From positions 28,663,949 to 28,727,948 of the forward strand of contig OY740774.1 of the NCBI GenBank assembly GCA_963513935.1: DNA of 64,000 bases, read 5' to 3'. The stretch comes from Aphrophora alni. Its lineage: Eukaryota > Arthropoda > Insecta > Hemiptera > Aphrophoridae. The notes below the pieces were generated by a model. The model ran no database searches, was not told the origin of the DNA, and saw nothing but the letters and a program-made list of their open reading frames with translations. The position numbers and the translations under genes are program-made. This document shows, in pieces, positions 34,650 to 45,565 of the stretch (position 1 is its first letter; each line of letters begins with the position of its first letter).

Positions 34650-37600
34650 AACATTATAAATACTACATAAGACTTAAATTAGTTCATATTTAGGATACAT
34701 TAAGTCGTGTTAACGTTATAAAGATTACATAATACGTAAGAAGGTATATTAGGATATATTACGTTCTGTTAAACATTATAAAGACACAAGTGTGATGGAT
34801 ACATTACGTTGTGGTAAACATTATAAAAACTACATAAGACATAAGTGTGATGGTATAAGGGCATATTACGTTGTGGTAAACATTATAAAGACGACAAGAA
34901 GTAAGGGTGATGGTAAAACGATACATTACGTTATGGTAAACATTATAAAGACTACATAAAGTGTGATAGTATAGGATACATTACGTTGTGGTAAATATTA
35001 TAAAGACGACAAGAAGTAAGGGTGATGGTATAATGATACATTACGTTGTGGTAAACATTATAAAGACTACATAAAGTGTGATAGTATAGGATACATTACG
35101 TTGTGGTAAATATTATAAATACGACAAGAAGTAAGGGTGATGGTATAACGATACATTACGTTGTGGTAAACATTATAAAGGCTACATAAGAAGTAAGGGT
35201 GATGGTATAAGGATACATTACGTTGTGGTAAACATTATAAAGGCTACATAAGAAGTAAGGGTGATGGTATAAGGATACATTACGTTGTGGTAAACATTAT
35301 AAAGACTATATAAGACGTAAGTGTGATGGTATAAGGATACATTACATTGTGGTAAACATTATAAAGGACTAAATAAGAAGTAAGGGTGACGATACATTAC
35401 GTTGTGGTAAACATTATAAAGACGACATAAAAAGTAAGGGTGATGGTATAACGATACATTACGTTGTGGTAAACATTATAAAGACTACATAAGAAGTATG
35501 GGTGATGGTATAACGATACATTACGTTGTGGTAAACATTATAAAGACGACACAAAAAGTAAGGGTGATGGTATAACGATACATTACGTTGTGGTAAACAT
35601 TATATAGACTACATAAGACGTAAGGGTGATGGTATAACGATACATTACGTTGTGGTAAACATTATAAAGGCTACATAAGAAGTAAGGGTGATGGTATAAG
35701 GATACATTACGTTGTGGTAAACATTATAAAGACTATATAAGACGTAAGTGTGATGGTATAAGGATACATTACATTGTGGTAAACATTATAAAGACTAAAT
35801 AAGAAGTAAGGGTGATGGTATAACGATACATTACGTTGTGGTAAACATTATAAAGACGACATAAAAAGTAAGGGTGATGGTATAACGATACATTACGTTG
35901 TGGTAAACATTATAAAGACTACATAAGAAGTATGGGTGATGGTATAAGGATACATTACGTTCGGGTAAACATTATAAAGACTATATAAGACGTAAGTGTG
36001 ATGGTATAAGGATACATTACGTTGTGGTAAACATTATAAAGACTATATAAGACGTAAGTGTGATGGTATAAGGATACATTACGTTGTGGTAAACATTATA
36101 AAGACTATATAAGAAGTAAGGGTGATGGTATAACGATACATTATATACACTACATCAAGTGTGATGGTACAAGGATGCATTACGTTCTGTTAAACATTAT
36201 AAACACTACATAAGACGTAAGTGTGATTGTATAAGGATACATTACGTTGTGGTAAACATTATAAAGACTACATAAGACGTAAGTGTGATGGTATAAGGAT
36301 ACATTACGTTGTGGTAAACATTATAAAGACTACATAAGACGTAAGTGTTATGGTATAAGGATATATTACGTTGTGGTAAACATTATAAAGACTACATAAG
36401 ACATAAGTGTGATGGTATAAGGATACATTACGTTGTGTTAAACATTATAAAGACGACATAAGACGTAAGTGTGATGGTATAAGGATATATTACTTTGTGG
36501 TAAACATTATAAAGACTACATAAGACATAAGTGTGATGGTATAAGGATACATTACATTGTGGTAAACATTATAAAGACTAAATAAGAAGTAAGAGTGATG
36601 GTATAACGATACATTACGTTGTGGTAAACATTATAAAGACGACATAAGAAGTAAGGGTGATGGTATAACGATACATTACGTTGTGGTAAACATTATAAAG
36701 ACTACATAAGAAGTATGGGTGATGGTATAAGGATACATTACGTTCGGATAAACATTATAAAGACTATAAAAGACGTAAGTGTGATGGTATAAGGATACAT
36801 TACGTTGTGGTAAACATTATAAAGACTATATAAGAAGTTAGGGTGATGGTATAACGATACATTATAAACACTACATAAAGTGTGATGGTATAAGGATGCA
36901 TTACGTTCTGTTAAACATTATAAACACTACATAAGACGTAAGTGTGATTGCATAAGGATACATTACGTTGTGGTAAACTTTATAAAGACTACATAAGACG
37001 TAAGTGTGATGGTATAAGGATACATTACGTTTTGGTAAACATTATAAAGACTACATAAGACGTAAGTGTTATGGTATAAGGATACGTTACGTTGTTTTAA
37101 ATATTTTAAAGACGACATAAGACGTAAGTGTGATGGTATAAGGATAAATTACGTTGTGTTAAACATTATAAAGACTACATAAGACGTAAGTGTGATGGTA
37201 TAAGGATACATTACGTTGTGGTAAACATTATAAAGACTATATAAGACTTAAGTGTGATGGTATAAGGATACATTACGTTGTGGTAAACATTATAAAGACT
37301 ATATAAGAAGTTAGGGTGATGGTATAACGATACATTATAAACACTACATAAAGTGTGATGGTATAAGGATGCATTACGTTCTGTTAAACATTATAAACAC
37401 TACATAAGACGTAAGTGTGATTGTATAAGGATACATTACGTTGTGGTAAACTTTATAAAGACTACATAAGACGTAAGTGTGATGGTATAAGGATACATTA
37501 CGTTGTGGTAAACATTATAAAGACTACATAAGACGTAAGTGTTATGGTATAAGGATACGTTACGTTGTTTTAAATATTATAAAGACGACATAAGACGTAA

Positions 37601-38280
37601 GTGTGATGGTATAAGGATACATTACGTTGTGTTAAACATTATAAAGACTACATAAGACGTAAGTGTGATGGTATAAGGATACATTACGTTGTAGTAAACA
37701 TTATAAAGACTACTAAGGCGTAAGTGTGATGGTATATGGATACATTACGTTGTGGTAAACATTATAAAGACTACATAAGACGTAAGTGTGATGGTATAAG
37801 GATACATTACGTTGTGGTAAACATTATATAGACTACATAAGACGTAAGTGTGATGGTATAAGGATACATTACGTAGTGGTAAACATTATAAAGACGACAT
37901 AAGACGTAAGTGTGATGGTATAAGGATATATTACGTTGTGTTAAACATTATAAAGACTACATAAGACGTAAGTGTGATGGTATAAGGATACATTACGTAG
38001 TAGTAAACATTATATAGACTACATAAGACGTAAGTGTGATGGTATAAGGATACATTACGTTGTGGTAAACATTATAAAGACTACATAAGACGTAAGTGTG
38101 ATGGTATAAGGATACATTACGTAGTAGTAAACATTATATAGACTACATAAGACGTAAGTGTGATGGTATAAGGATACATTACGTTGTGGTAAACATTATA
38201 TAGACTACATAAGACGTAAGTGTGATGGTATAATGATACATTACGTTGTGGTAAACATTATATAGACTACACGAGACAAT
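34650..38280 (+). repeat. 62-bp satellite array, about 57 units, with higher-order repeats
   Basis: The unit period measured between successive ATTACGTTGTGGTAAACATT motifs is 62 bases. A unit continues with ATAAAGACTACATAAGACGT, then AAGTGTGATGGTATAAGGAT and AC. There are two main subtypes: GACGTAAGTGTG with TATAAGGATAC, and GAAGTAAGGGTG with TATAACGATAC. A shortened variant unit (CGATACATTATAnACACTAC, followed by a unit with GATGCATTACGTTCTG) recurs at about 36,137, 36,859 and 37,329. A marker ACTAAATAAGAAGTAAG recurs at about 35,368, 35,794 and 36,577. These spacings show multimeric amplification. Units at the left edge (34.65-34.86 kb) are the most diverged; the right edge is abrupt. There is no coding sequence. 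Confidence 0.97.
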
Positions 38281-40189
38281 AGTGAAATGGTCGGATATAA
38301 TAATGTCAGATTTTATTGACGACTTTCATAGTATTGAGTTAGAAAAAGTTTTATAATTTAATCACATATATTTCTAGAATTATGCCAAGTAATAATATTT
38401 TAAGTACCATGTGATTAATCTACAAGTATATAAAACCACGCGTGTTTCACTGCAATCAGCGTTAGATTTAGTTATAAATATTAAAATTCTTGCAAAACAA
38501 GTCGTAAATAATCGGTACGTTATTTGAACTTCTAATTAAAATAGCGGAATTGGAGTGAGGGGGCGCAATTGCACAGATGGAATGAATCACGTTTAACATA
38601 ACCTATATTTTTTTATTATCAACCCAGGATTGTTTTGATCTTAATTAAGTGTACCGAATAATTAAATGTTTTTATGTATTATCTAATTTATAATATAGGT
38701 ATTTTGACTGTTGTTTTTTCTTATCAATAGCTGATAAATTATACTATGTGTACTGATCCTTACTGTACAGAGTGTTCAAAAATATCAGAATCTGCTTTTT
38801 ATAGTGGCATGAATCATTCGGAATTTCGGAAATCCTCTTATATCTACAGTATGAGCTTAAAATTATATACCATATATAGGACGTCGTAGAAATTTATAAA
38901 AAGTAATTTTTTTTCCAGCTATGTATTATGAAATCAAGAAAATATGTTTGGATTTTCATAAAGTAAAACATAAAATCTCGAAATATGTTTAAAATTAGTT
39001 TTGTTTTTATATCGTAATTTATTGTAAAAAGAACAAGGTAATTTTTCATAAAATGTCTAATTTTAACCGATTTAAATCTGGGTGAAGGAAGATCATTAAA
39101 TAAAACATTGTTATTTTAAAATTATTTTTGATTGGTAACAGTGTTATTGCTCATCTAAAGTCTAATAATTACATTTTATTTTCATACATTTTTTAAGTTG
39201 TCAAAAAGCGACAAAATTTGTTAAAAAGCTTTAATAAATACTTTGAAATTTGCTTATTTAAAACAAATTATAATTATTCTCTCTAGACCTATAATAAAAT
39301 TCATTAATTTCACAAATTTATTTTCAAAATTGAAAAATATAACGACTACTAATGTTGAAAAATGACAAAAATTGGTTATCATCAATCTTGTACTTTTCAA
39401 GTACCGAACAAGATATTTTGAAAATAATTGTTTGAATGCAATGTATTGAAAAACGAACTGTCTCTATAATAATTATCTTAAATATATAGTGAAATGGGCT
39501 CGTCCTTCCCAACGGCCAGATTCATCCTTAGATATTTCATATCTCGGGCTTACGTCTCTTTATAGGTAAAGTTACAATTTCTGTACCTCACTATGAAAAT
39601 TACCTAGGCATCGAAACTTTGGACGGAGTTTTTAACTAGTTGTCCAAAAATAAAGAAGTCTCTAAATTTTTGTTGAAGCATTTTCCCAAAATGAACGTGT
39701 TACGTAAACTTTAGATGCGTCAGCTGGCTTAACAATCACACCTGAGGATCGATGTATCGCCATATCTCGATATCCAGTAGTGAAGTAACAGGTGGCGAAA
39801 CAACTACAGTTGAACTAACTTGGAATATTTTAATATTGATAAAAAATATTCAGAACACAGCTGACACGCTGAAACGATGGGACGCGAATTTAATTTACTG
39901 TTTTTTTTTGTATCACCTTATTTGCTGACCTTGACCAGTTGTTGATACAGGGCGATTGGAAACGCAAACTTTAGAAAAATATTTAAAATCTTTTTTGTTT
40001 TTGTAAAAAAGTTGATGGACACCATTATGGTACTAACCTAGCCCATCGTACAACAGATCCTCTAAACGTAATGCCCAAATGGTTTCTTGGGCCTTGTTTC
40101 AATTGTATTGGTAATCGAAGAGTCTTCTCCAGTTAGGCATGTTGGTTTAAAACAGATGTTACTCAGGTTTTCTGAACCTTGTAATTATG
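38281..40189. other. Unassigned AT-rich DNA
   Basis: No gene seen. GTACAGAGTGTTCAAAAATA at about 38,764 is a possible transposon terminus. At 39,565-39,700 CTGTACCTCACTATG, AGGCATCGAAACTTTGG and ACGGAGTTTTTAACTAG resemble, inverted, the DNA upstream of repeat U at 53.5-53.6 kb. Confidence 0.5.
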
Positions 40190-40505
40190 TGCAAATATCG
40201 GCTAGACTTTAAGAGTCCTCGTCGATATCTATATTTTAAAACGTTACCATTCGCTTCGCTCGTGTCAGTGTCTCAACGATGAAGCCTCCACTCGCCTACT
40301 CTTGTCAGTAACTCTGCCTCGCCGGATCAGTACGATATTACTTTTTGGCAATAACTTCGCTATTTGACATCGTAGAGCGGTCGGGTTTGTTGTATTTAAA
40401 AATTGATACGAAATTTGTATTTAATATACCATCACAATAAATATGAACAAAAAACTTGTTTAAATGGACGCCATTTTTAGATTTTTAATTCGCATTTGAA
40501 AGTTG
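40190..40505 (+). repeat. Dispersed repeat S, copy 3
   Basis: CATTCGCTTCGCTCGTGTCA, CCTCCACTCGCCTACTCTTG and GTAACTCTGCCTCGCCGGAT form the GC-richer head. AATATGAACAAAAAACTTG, ATGGACGCCATTTTTAGATT follows, as in the copy at 6.06-6.48 kb. The head-to-tail distance is similar in both copies. Confidence 0.65.
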
Positions 40506-40511
40506 AAAATT

Positions 40512-40536
40512 AAAAAAAAAAAAAAAAAAAAAAAAA
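40512..40536 (+). repeat. Poly(A) tract, 25 bases
   Basis: An A25 run directly after repeat S copy 3. The S copy at 6.06-6.48 kb has no such tail, so a retroposon origin for S is not established. Confidence 0.95.
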
Positions 40537-41265
40537 CAGGAACAAATCAATGTTACTTTTAAGTAAATAATAAGCTAATGTATTTGGGATATTTGTTACC
40601 TTTAAAAACTCCAAAAAACAAGACGAAAACATTTAGAAAATAATAAGCGTGGTATAATCAAATAATCCTGCCAGAAAATTTTTAATATTTCATTTGATTT
40701 TTTTTTGATTTTTTTTACGAAATTAACAAAGTAAATTTAATTTGTGTTTTCTTATAAAATCTACCTACCACGTTGATAAAAATGTTAAAAGAGTACAGTA
40801 ATTTTTACGTTCTTTTCATAATACAAAAATTAATTACTTAATAAAATTATATGCAATGAAAATTAATAAGACAAAAAATCAGATTAAAAAATAAAAATAT
40901 CGAATGAAATAAAAATCATCTTTTAATTTTGTTAAATTTTGAAAAGAGTATGTAAACCTTATTTTACATTAAAAAATCTTGACAACCGAAAGGCAAAGTC
41001 AAATCCAGCTAAATAAACTTGTCAGTAAGTTTAACACATTGTTGTTTATTTTGTATCGTAAAAAAAAGTACATTGTTTATCTTACTTTAATAGTAAAGTT
41101 TTGTTACAGTTTAATATTAAAATTTCTGCTAAATCCGTTTAAACAGCAGATGATTTTATTGCAAAGTACTTTATTTCAACATGACATTGTTTATATCAGT
41201 CAGTCTCCTACCCGCTGATGTTTTTGAAAAGAGTAATATACAGGCTAAAACCTGAACCCACCTGA
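40537..41265. other. Unassigned AT-rich DNA
   Basis: No gene or repeat family assigned. A 79-codon open frame at 40,979-41,218 has AT-driven composition and no recognisable domain. Confidence 0.5.
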
Positions 41266-41510
41266 GTGTTTGGTGCAGGTCGGCTGGTGCGTTTTCGTTT
41301 TTTCTCAGACTCTACGTATTCTTATGTTTTTAGAACCTCAGGTGCTCGTTTATATTGAGTACGGGTGTAGCAAGCTGCTCGAGAAAATCTATCTGGGTTT
41401 ACACCTTTCTTCATCTAGTCTTGGATTAGATCCCACTCTTACATCTTTCCCATTAGATCTATTTTGATAATTTTTTGTTCTTTTTCGACCCTGACGCTAA
41501 TGGATTATTT
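41266..41510 (-). repeat. Repeat P, copy 4
   Basis: On the minus strand it has GGTCGAAAAAGAACAAAAAA, GTAAGAGTGGGATC, then CCTGAGGTTCTAAAAACATA. On the plus strand TTTCTTCATCTAGTCTTGGA and TTTTTCGACCCTGACG match copy 1 (17.98-18.10 kb). This copy is diverged and the 65-codon frame it carries is not conserved. Confidence 0.5.
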
Positions 41511-42282
41511 GAGGGATAGAGTCCTATTTTATGTCTTTCCTCCTTTTTGTTTAAGACGATGATGACGAACAGGTTTTTTATCTTTAAACGACAAGGGAAA
41601 ATGCTATGTTTTTAGGAAGGGTAATATTTCGATTAGTTAAAATAAAACTCCCGTAAAACAGAGAAAAGATAAATTGGCGTTACTCGCATAATTAAAACGA
41701 CCGTACTGTTCATCGTTCGTTCACGTTGCTATGAATAGTATTCCTAAATCTAATAACGAATGACGTTTGTATTTACGTTATAAACATACAGAAGAAGTGC
41801 CGTATAGTCGAGTTAACACTGGACTTGCTTCGAAACGTGATATAATAAATTGTTATTACAAATATGTGTCCACAAGAAGTAAGACAGTTTGAACGCCACT
41901 TATTTACAAAAGCACTCAACGATAAACGTCATGTTGTCAATTGCTCTTTGATAAGTCTCTTACTTTTAAGTGAACTTTTTGTGTGTTTCCACTCGATACA
42001 ATTAACCTACAAAACTTTATGAGTGCAATAACTATCTTTAAGCAATGAACGTTAAAACATCTGACGTCGATAAAGAGAAGAGCAAGTGGTTATAAAGGAT
42101 TTTAATGATGTTAGTTTAGAATGTCTCTATTGCAAGGAGAATGCACTTTTTAAGTGTCATTAAGTTGATCAATGTAATGAGACATTCTTTAGAAAATTGT
42201 TTCAATTTATTCATGTGTAAGAATTATTTGTGTTATTCTTTTTTGTGTTTTTAATTATTATTTTTATTAAATGCATGTTGTT
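41511..42282. other. Unassigned AT-rich DNA
   Basis: No gene, RNA gene or repeat family recognised. Confidence 0.5.
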
Positions 42283-42555
42283 AGACTTTGGTTGGTCTAG
42301 TGACTAGTTTACTGTAGTTGTGTGCAAGAGATTCCGGATTCAATCTATGTGGGATTGTAGTTGTTTCGATTTTGACATAGATTCGTGGAAAAAAGTGTGG
42401 AACTATGATTAGTAGCGAAACACGGTCACCATAAGGTAGGTAAAGATAACATGATAGGGGAATATTACGGCGACGGGAACTCAATGTGCTGACCACACAT
42501 CACCTGAAGAAAAACAAAACCTAGGTCCATGACAGACTGACTCTTGCGTTGGATA
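42283..42555 (+). mobile_element. tRNA-derived SINE copy
   Basis: The head TTGGTCTAGTGACTAGTTTA matches a tRNA-type box A with its downstream bases (TGGTCTAGTGG-TTAG). About 45 bases on, GAGATTCCGGATTCAATCTA matches a box-B region (GGTTCAAATC) with two changes. A non-tRNA body follows, with GTGGAACTATGATTAGTAGC and AAGGTAGGTAAAGATAACAT, partly shared with 2.40-2.65 kb. Being longer than a tRNA and lacking a foldable acceptor stem, it is a SINE and not a tRNA gene. No A-tail is evident. Confidence 0.7.
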
Positions 42556-43464
42556 AAGCGATACTTAATTTTTAAAAATGTGATCGGTATAAAAATTGTT
42601 AGTAAGATATTACTGAACCTAATATAGTGGATTTTTATTTTTGGGTTTAATGTTTATGGTCGTATTTGAATTCATCGCCAACTTCCTTCACCCATATATA
42701 ATTTTTTTTTTGATAAGTTAACTGAAAATTTATAGGTAAAACCAAAATACAAATTTTAAATTTCCTCAAAATCAGCGCTAATGATTTTGACAAATTTTTT
42801 TCTCAAATCTAATCCACAAGGACCCATATAATCTGTATTCGTTGAGACTGTTGAAAAATTCCGACACTGTTTTGTTCTCCTCATACTTCTTAATTTTTCG
42901 TTAAATGAGATTGAATGTTTTAATAATACAATATCTTTAAATTTCAGAAAAAGTTGATCAAGTTAGTAAAACCAATTTTTACAAATATTGCCTTTATTGG
43001 TGAAGTTTAAGGTTCTGCGGACGTGAAAGGAAATGTGTAACTATGCTTTACAAACTAATTCCATGCTTATACTTTCTTACTAAAAACTGTGTTTTACAGT
43101 TATATTTAAATTATTAGGTAATTTTAATACTTTAAAAGGTTTTATTATTATTTCTAATAAATCGTTATTTTATACAAATTGACAAATACTAAATTCTATT
43201 TAGAAAAATTTTTATTAAAAAAACCAAAACAAGAAATAACAACAAATAAATGTATACTCTAGATCTACTACAAATATGATCGAGTCCCTACTCAATTATT
43301 TTCTATTACCTAGCTGTACTTCTCCCAACTGTCTTTTTGTACAGTTCTGCTTGTCAATTTTGGTGGAGATTAGCCTACTTTCTCCTCAATTCCCACAGTA
43401 ATCTTTGAGCCTATAACTTTAATAAAACAAATCAAAACTCCCTCCTCTTCAAAAATTAAAATCC
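42556..43464. other. Unassigned AT-rich DNA with a repeat T head fragment
   Basis: At about 42,745-42,850, TTCCTCAAAATCAGCGCTAA followed by GATTTTGACAAATTTTTTTC resembles the head of repeat T. Other similar fragments lie at about 52,110-52,220 and 62,975-63,080. No gene seen. Confidence 0.5.
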
Positions 43465-43685
43465 ACTTTGTTTTAACACGTAAAATTAGCCCATGAAATA
43501 GTAACGATTCAGTCTTCTTCTACATTTTGCTTTGCATTCAAGATTTATCCCATTCATTAAGCTACGACCCTTGTTGCCAATGATTTATTAAGTCAATATA
43601 AGAGACAAAGGTTACAAGAGGGGGGTGGTGTAAATAGGGAACAATGGGTGGGTTGAGAACTGGTATACAGCAGGATTCAATGAAG
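43465..43685 (-). repeat. Dispersed repeat U, copy 1
   Basis: The reverse complement runs TGCTGTATACCAGTTCTCAA, CATTGTTCCCTATTTACACC, TTTGTCTCTTATATTGACTT, AATAAATCATTGGCAACAAG, TTAATGAATGGGATAAATCT and GTGTTAAAACAAAG. This is collinear with 53.63-53.84 kb on the plus strand. Confidence 0.75.
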
Positions 43686-44835
43686 TAAATACCTCATTGA
43701 AATACATTTGTAAATCAATTACAATATAACTATCATCCCTTAAGTAAGCTACAAAATTTTACAAAATAATTTTGTGGGTCGGTATAAAGAAAAAATGAAA
43801 TTTTTTTTTTTTTCAAAAACATTTAGTTTTTTGTATTAAAAAAACATTTTAACGTTTAAAATATTAAAGATATTGAGTTCTTATTTCGCATACGTAATTT
43901 TTACAGTATGTTTTATAAGTGTACCGAAAATAAAGTTTTAATTTTGTACATTTTAAATTGGCGGCCGTTTAAAATATTTCATATTGAATATCTAATAAAT
44001 CATTAACTTTACAAATAATTTACAACAGATAAAACGTTTTCTATTTTAATAACGAACAAAAGATTTTTGTATTTTTTCTGTATTTCAAAGCATAATCGAG
44101 TTATTGACAAAAAAACAACATAATTTCAAGGTGGTTTTCCAAAACACCCAAGATTGACCCGGAAGGGAAAAATATTTACGAATTCTAATACAGTACTTTT
44201 AATAAAAATAATAAAACCATTGCTCTGAATTACATAAAAAAATTTTAATATGACTATTTCAAATGGCGCCTATTTCATTTTGTTCGTGCTATTTTCAAAA
44301 CATACAAAAACGTTTTTATTTTCAGTACATTTTAAAAAGGTAACATACAAAATGCGTATACTAAATATGAACGTATAAAATATATATATATATATTTTAA
44401 ATATATATATATATTAACGAAAAAGGTGGATATCTGGGAAACTGCGTCGTAAAAAAAGTTTTTCAGCTTGTTTACGGGATACTCTGTATATAGGCTCCAA
44501 GGGGCATTGATAGGTAATAAAAGCTCGATAGGTAGGTAGGGTATTAATAGGTAAGGGGGGTTGTCGATTTGAATAAAACTTGAATTTTGTCGACTTACCT
44601 TACGGTAGACACCTACAAATTAAAGAAAAGACTCGAAATATGGCCAAAAGCTCACATATCAAGTTTGATTAATTGCGCTCAAAGGATTTGAAAACTCGAC
44701 CCCGTTTTTTGACCCATCACATAACTTTCTCTATCAGAGAAACAACAACGGACGGATGGTATATCGAAGATCACTTTTTTAATTTGCTGAAGCCATGAAT
44801 TGTGAAGTTCTGTCACAAAATGGAAGTTGAAATTC
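43686..44835. other. Unassigned AT-rich DNA with repeat-like fragments
   Basis: Contains AAATTGGCGGCCGTTTAAAA (about 43,955) and AAATGGCGCCTATTTCATTT (about 44,262). A TA-rich palindrome lies at about 44,381-44,416, and a terminus-like GGGATACTCTGTATATA at about 44,477-44,493. ACGGACGGATGG near 44,750 recalls GGACGGACGGTTAAT in repeat S copy 1. No gene. Confidence 0.45.
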
Positions 44836-45137
44836 TTACGATTACCAAAGTTACCCAATATACTGAAATTACCAAAGTTACCTAATATACTGATATTACC
44901 AAAGTTACCCAATATATTGAGATTACCAAAGTTACCCAATATACTGAGATTACCAAAATTACCCAATATGCTGAGATTTCCAAAGTTACCCAATATACTG
45001 AGATTACCAAAGTTACCCAATATGCTGAGATTACCAAATTTACTCAATATACTGATATTACCAAAGTTACCCAATATACTGATATTGCCAAAGTTACCCA
45101 ATATACTGAGATTACCATAGTTACCCAATATACTGGG
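44836..45137. repeat. 27-bp minisatellite, about 11 units
   Basis: The unit is ATTACCAAAGTTACCCAATA plus TACTGAG, period 27 bases, with scattered substitutions. As 27 is divisible by three and the unit lacks stops, both strands stay open: a nine-residue KLPNILRLP-type repeat on plus and GNFGNLSIL on minus. The minus frame extends to 44,679 into unrelated DNA. Because both strands are open for the same mechanical reason, no protein is called. Confidence 0.95.
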
Positions 45138-45339
45138 TAAAGTATATTAGATTAATATTAAATCACGTTGGAAACCTATTGATTGTTAGCCTTTTCCATG
45201 TAAGAGTTTGTGCAACAACTTTTTCTGCGACACTATTTCCATAAACCCAGACGTAACTTGGCGATGGTCGTAATTGACAATAAAACTTCTGTTTCCACAT
45301 ATTTACAAAATTTATGACAAGGTCACATCACTCGGAGAG

Positions 45340-45565
45340 TGGAATCAACAACTCAGTTAATTTTGGTTCTTTCCTTTGTGGTCGGAACACCTTATTAGAA
45401 CGGCAATTGATGATCGGACGTCTCTTCGCAATTTAGCCGCGGAGCTAGAGTAGCAATTGATATGAGCAAACTCTTTGGAGTTTAGCCGTTGTGCTTCCGT
45501 GTCCAGCTGGAGAAAGACGTAACCTAAGACAAGCAGGTCGACAGAACTCAGCCTAGTAGTCTGAA
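45340..45565. other. GC-richer segment with a degenerate 51-bp tandem pair
   Basis: Two imperfect units of about 51 bp start at about 45,402 (CGGCAATTGATGATCGG, ending TTTAGCCGCGGAGC) and about 45,452 (TAGCAATTGATATGAGC, ending TTTAGCCGTTGTGC). CCAGCTGGAGAAAGACGTAA follows. The nature of this segment is unknown. Confidence 0.5.

Noticed and set aside
34650..38280. CRISPR-like regular repeats
   Set aside because: Units are contiguous 62-bp satellite repeats without unique spacers, in a eukaryotic context.
42283..42360. tRNA gene
   Set aside because: The box A and box B resemblance is real, but no acceptor or anticodon stem pairs properly, and unrelated body sequence follows as in a SINE.
44679..45128. 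149-codon minus frame with GNFGNLSIL repeats
   Set aside because: It arises from a stop-free 27-bp minisatellite. The plus strand is equally open, and the non-repeat tail has no recognisable domain.
45340..45565. Further copy of repeat P (CCAGCTGG and a GTCGGAA word)
   Set aside because: Only isolated words match; the ordered motif set is absent.
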